A stretch of DNA of 39,284 nucleotides, from NCBI RefSeq assembly GCF_001949145.1, contig NW_019091642.1:88137-127420 (forward strand), in the 5' to 3' direction. The notes under the pieces were generated by a model that was not told the origin of the DNA, searched no databases, and was given only the letters and a program-made list of their open reading frames with translations. Shown here piece after piece: positions 37,297 to 39,284 of the stretch. The stretch comes from Acanthaster planci. Taxonomy: Eukaryota; Echinodermata; Asteroidea; Valvatida; Acanthasteridae. Numbering within the stretch: position 1 is the first letter of the stretch; each line of letters starts with the position of its first letter. The position numbers and the translations under genes were made by a program.

Positions 37297-38682
37297 AGAA
37301 AGCCAAATTTCTGTCACAGAGAAAGGAGCACGAAGTTGTTTAATGGACCCAGTAGGAAATAGCTTTGCGCCAAACGCCAAACAGCTGTTTTGGTGTTGAA
37401 TTCATATTTTCAAGGGATCCATTGTCACACTCGTGGCGTTTGCTGAAAATATCAAAAATGCGTAATACTCATTTTAAAATTGATGAGACCAATGGCAGAA
37501 GTTTGCGTTGAAAGAAATGGGCGACATATTGAAGAAAATTGAGGCTGGACTGTTTCACAAATAAGCCTCTAATCGTGGTTGTCTTTTAATCAAATATTTT
37601 GGTAGTGTAATCGCTTCCCGCTGTGCATCCCATGTAAGGCACTTCTGAATAGGTCAATTTAACCACTTTTTTCTCATTCACAGTGTGACGGAACTGTGGA
37701 TTTCTTTGTGTGGTACAAAAGAAGACGGCATACTGGTACAGATTTTATTTACCATTCACAAAGATAATTAAGCATTTTCAAAAAGCAGATTTATTAATCC
37801 CAGGTCCCTTTTTAAAGCCACCATGTATGTTTATTTTACAGGCAAGTACATACTTATTGTACACGTAGTATACTCCGGTGCTACATAGTCTGACACGGTT
37901 AAATATTTGCTACATGTCGGTAATCATAAACTGGTAAATCACTGAAAGGATTACAGATATTTACATATAAGTTGAAAGATTTAATATCTGTATGTTCTAC
38001 TAAAGGCGAAATGAAATGCACTTTCTGGAGAAATTTTAAGTCTTCATTGTTTTGAAAGAATTTTGAGAGATTAATGGATCTTTAACAAAAGCTACATATT
38101 TTTATTGACCTCTCTAACGGTTGATTTAACGTTTCACATGACAACATAGAAAACACATATACTAGGACTAATTATTTATTATTTACAATATGTAAAAATT
38201 CCTTAAGGTAAGAGTACTGTGGTGGGACAACTGACACCTTTTTTGTGGCGGACCAGCAGACTGGCCTGATCGGAGATAGAATCGACCTGGCCTAACCCCA
38301 CAAATATATTTATTTAACCTTACGCAAGAATGAGCGGCCATCCAAACGCAAGGGGGATATCAGTTAACGAACGGTGGGCTATGCCTTAGGTGGTTCGTTT
38401 GGTGGACGTTTACCACCGCACTGTGATTAGGTAATTGATCCCAATGCCAATAAAGATTACAATAAATGTCAATAAGTGATACAGGACTGAACTAAATCTC
38501 ACGGTGACAAGTGATTTCCAAGACGATTATATGATTGGTTTATTCAATGTCAGTGCTTAGTTATCCTTTATATACAACAGCAATTAACTATATACAAAAT
38601 TATCCTCACGGGGAAGTAGTCCTACGTGGTCAAGTGCACCACGAACGTGATTAATCAGCCTTATCCTTAACCTAACACCAGA

Positions 38683-38755
38683 ATAACCCTCACGGTGATC
38701 AGGGTAAACCTCACAATAACCAGGTAACCCTCACAGTGATCAGGGTAACCCTCAA
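38683..38755. repeat. Short tandem CCTCAC-GTGATCAGGGTAA repeats
   Basis: Three to four degenerate units of ACCCTCACrGTGATCAGGGTA lie in tandem. Related fragments (CCTCACGG, CTCACGGTGA) occur nearby at about 38499, 38604 and 38936, suggesting a larger repetitive element in the last kilobase. Confidence 0.6.
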
Positions 38756-39284
38756 GTCTGAAAAAATAATTTACCGATGGCTTATAATTGATAAGTCTTT
38801 AACCACACAAGCAAATACAATCTTCGTAACTGTACAGCACAACACAACGGTGTAGACTAGTACAACAATAATCTATACTGCCTTACAAAGCAACGCAATT
38901 CGCAAACTGCAACAAGGTTTAAGGTAACTTAAATAACCCTCACCCACTTCAAGCTATTATGAAATAACACAGGTAAGTTGATTTAGAAGGCGATCATAAT
39001 AGTCCTCACCAGATTCTAACGGAAACCTGCACCCAGTAAACCTCAACGAGGAAAGCAAGTCCCAGACCAGGACGGCAATCAACCGTCGCTATGCCAGCAA
39101 GCATGGAACAACGGCACACAATCCTTCTAGTCTAAGCTTCGCTAATTCCCCAGTTAACTGGTTCATAAGGGTTCCCTAACCCTATAATCTACCACTTCTT
39201 AAATAAGCGAGACTGTCTAACAATCCCCCAATCTTCAAAGAGATCTGATATAATCGGCAGCTCCGGCAACTGAGAATAAGCACC

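Larger units (their letters stand above)
30131..39284. other. Long non-coding region with scattered motif clusters
   Basis: No exon with recognisable domain content was found on either strand in about 9 kb. Short open frames (for example 30494-30712, 31448-31651, 35737-36048) are AT-driven and featureless. The stretch 35700-37150 is markedly AT-rich. Individual motifs (duplication, promoter-like clusters, CCTCAC repeats) are given as separate entries. Confidence 0.6.

Overview
The window is from the nuclear genome of an invertebrate animal. It has spliced genes with GT..AG introns, a secreted collagen/C1q-type protein, a seven-transmembrane receptor whose ectodomain is built from symmetrical-phase CUB, LDLa and leucine-rich-repeat exons, decayed LTR retrotransposons, minisatellites and a 622-nt assembly gap. 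Marine invertebrates such as amphioxus carry large families of both gene types, so amphioxus or another invertebrate deuterostome is my best guess. A lophotrochozoan or cnidarian cannot be excluded from sequence alone.

Layout. Positions 1-12009 (+) hold the 3' part of one large receptor gene. The exon order is the end of a CUB exon, two LDLa exons, a complete CUB exon, two more LDLa exons, an LRR N-cap exon, five LRR exons (four of them exactly 72 bp), and an exon carrying a short cysteine hinge plus TM1-TM2. The assembly gap follows, and after it a Ser-rich cytoplasmic tail ending in DTRL. The CUB-LDLa-LDLa block is present twice in tandem, so the ectodomain grew by an internal exon-trio duplication. 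The introns carry a 33-bp minisatellite (about 40 units) and a fold-back element.

Positions 12010-16450 are intergenic, with a tetranucleotide repeat, a second fold-back element related to the intronic one, and a weak tRNA-like sequence. Positions 16457-21060 (-) hold a decayed Ty3/gypsy element. It runs LTR end, primer site, gag, zinc knuckle, protease, then a clean loss of reverse transcriptase and most of RNase H, then integrase and a polypurine tract. A 380-bp GGATT/AGATT pentamer array lies next to its LTR end. Positions 22180-22436 (-) hold an isolated coding-like fragment I cannot name. Positions 23041-26735 (-) hold a second gypsy element of a different lineage, with RT, RNase H and integrase all damaged. 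A 277-bp solo LTR of a third element is nested inside its RNase H.

Positions 28403-30130 (-) hold the second host gene, a 269-residue secreted collagen/C1q-domain protein with one coding exon, a 5' non-coding exon, a TATA-like promoter element and a poly(A) signal. From 30131 to 39284 I find no convincing coding exon. This part holds an 84-bp dispersed duplication, a TATA-plus-splice-donor candidate first exon near 33.6 kb, promoter-like motif clusters near 36.6 and 37.26 kb, and CCTCAC-rich short repeats near 38.7 kb.

The two host genes are convergently oriented but separated by about 16 kb of transposon-rich DNA, and nothing shows that they act together. Both encode extracellular recognition architectures: an LGR-like receptor and a C1q-like soluble pattern binder. 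The most novel item is the duplicated CUB-LDLa-LDLa ectodomain on an LGR-type receptor with a CFTR-like PDZ tail.
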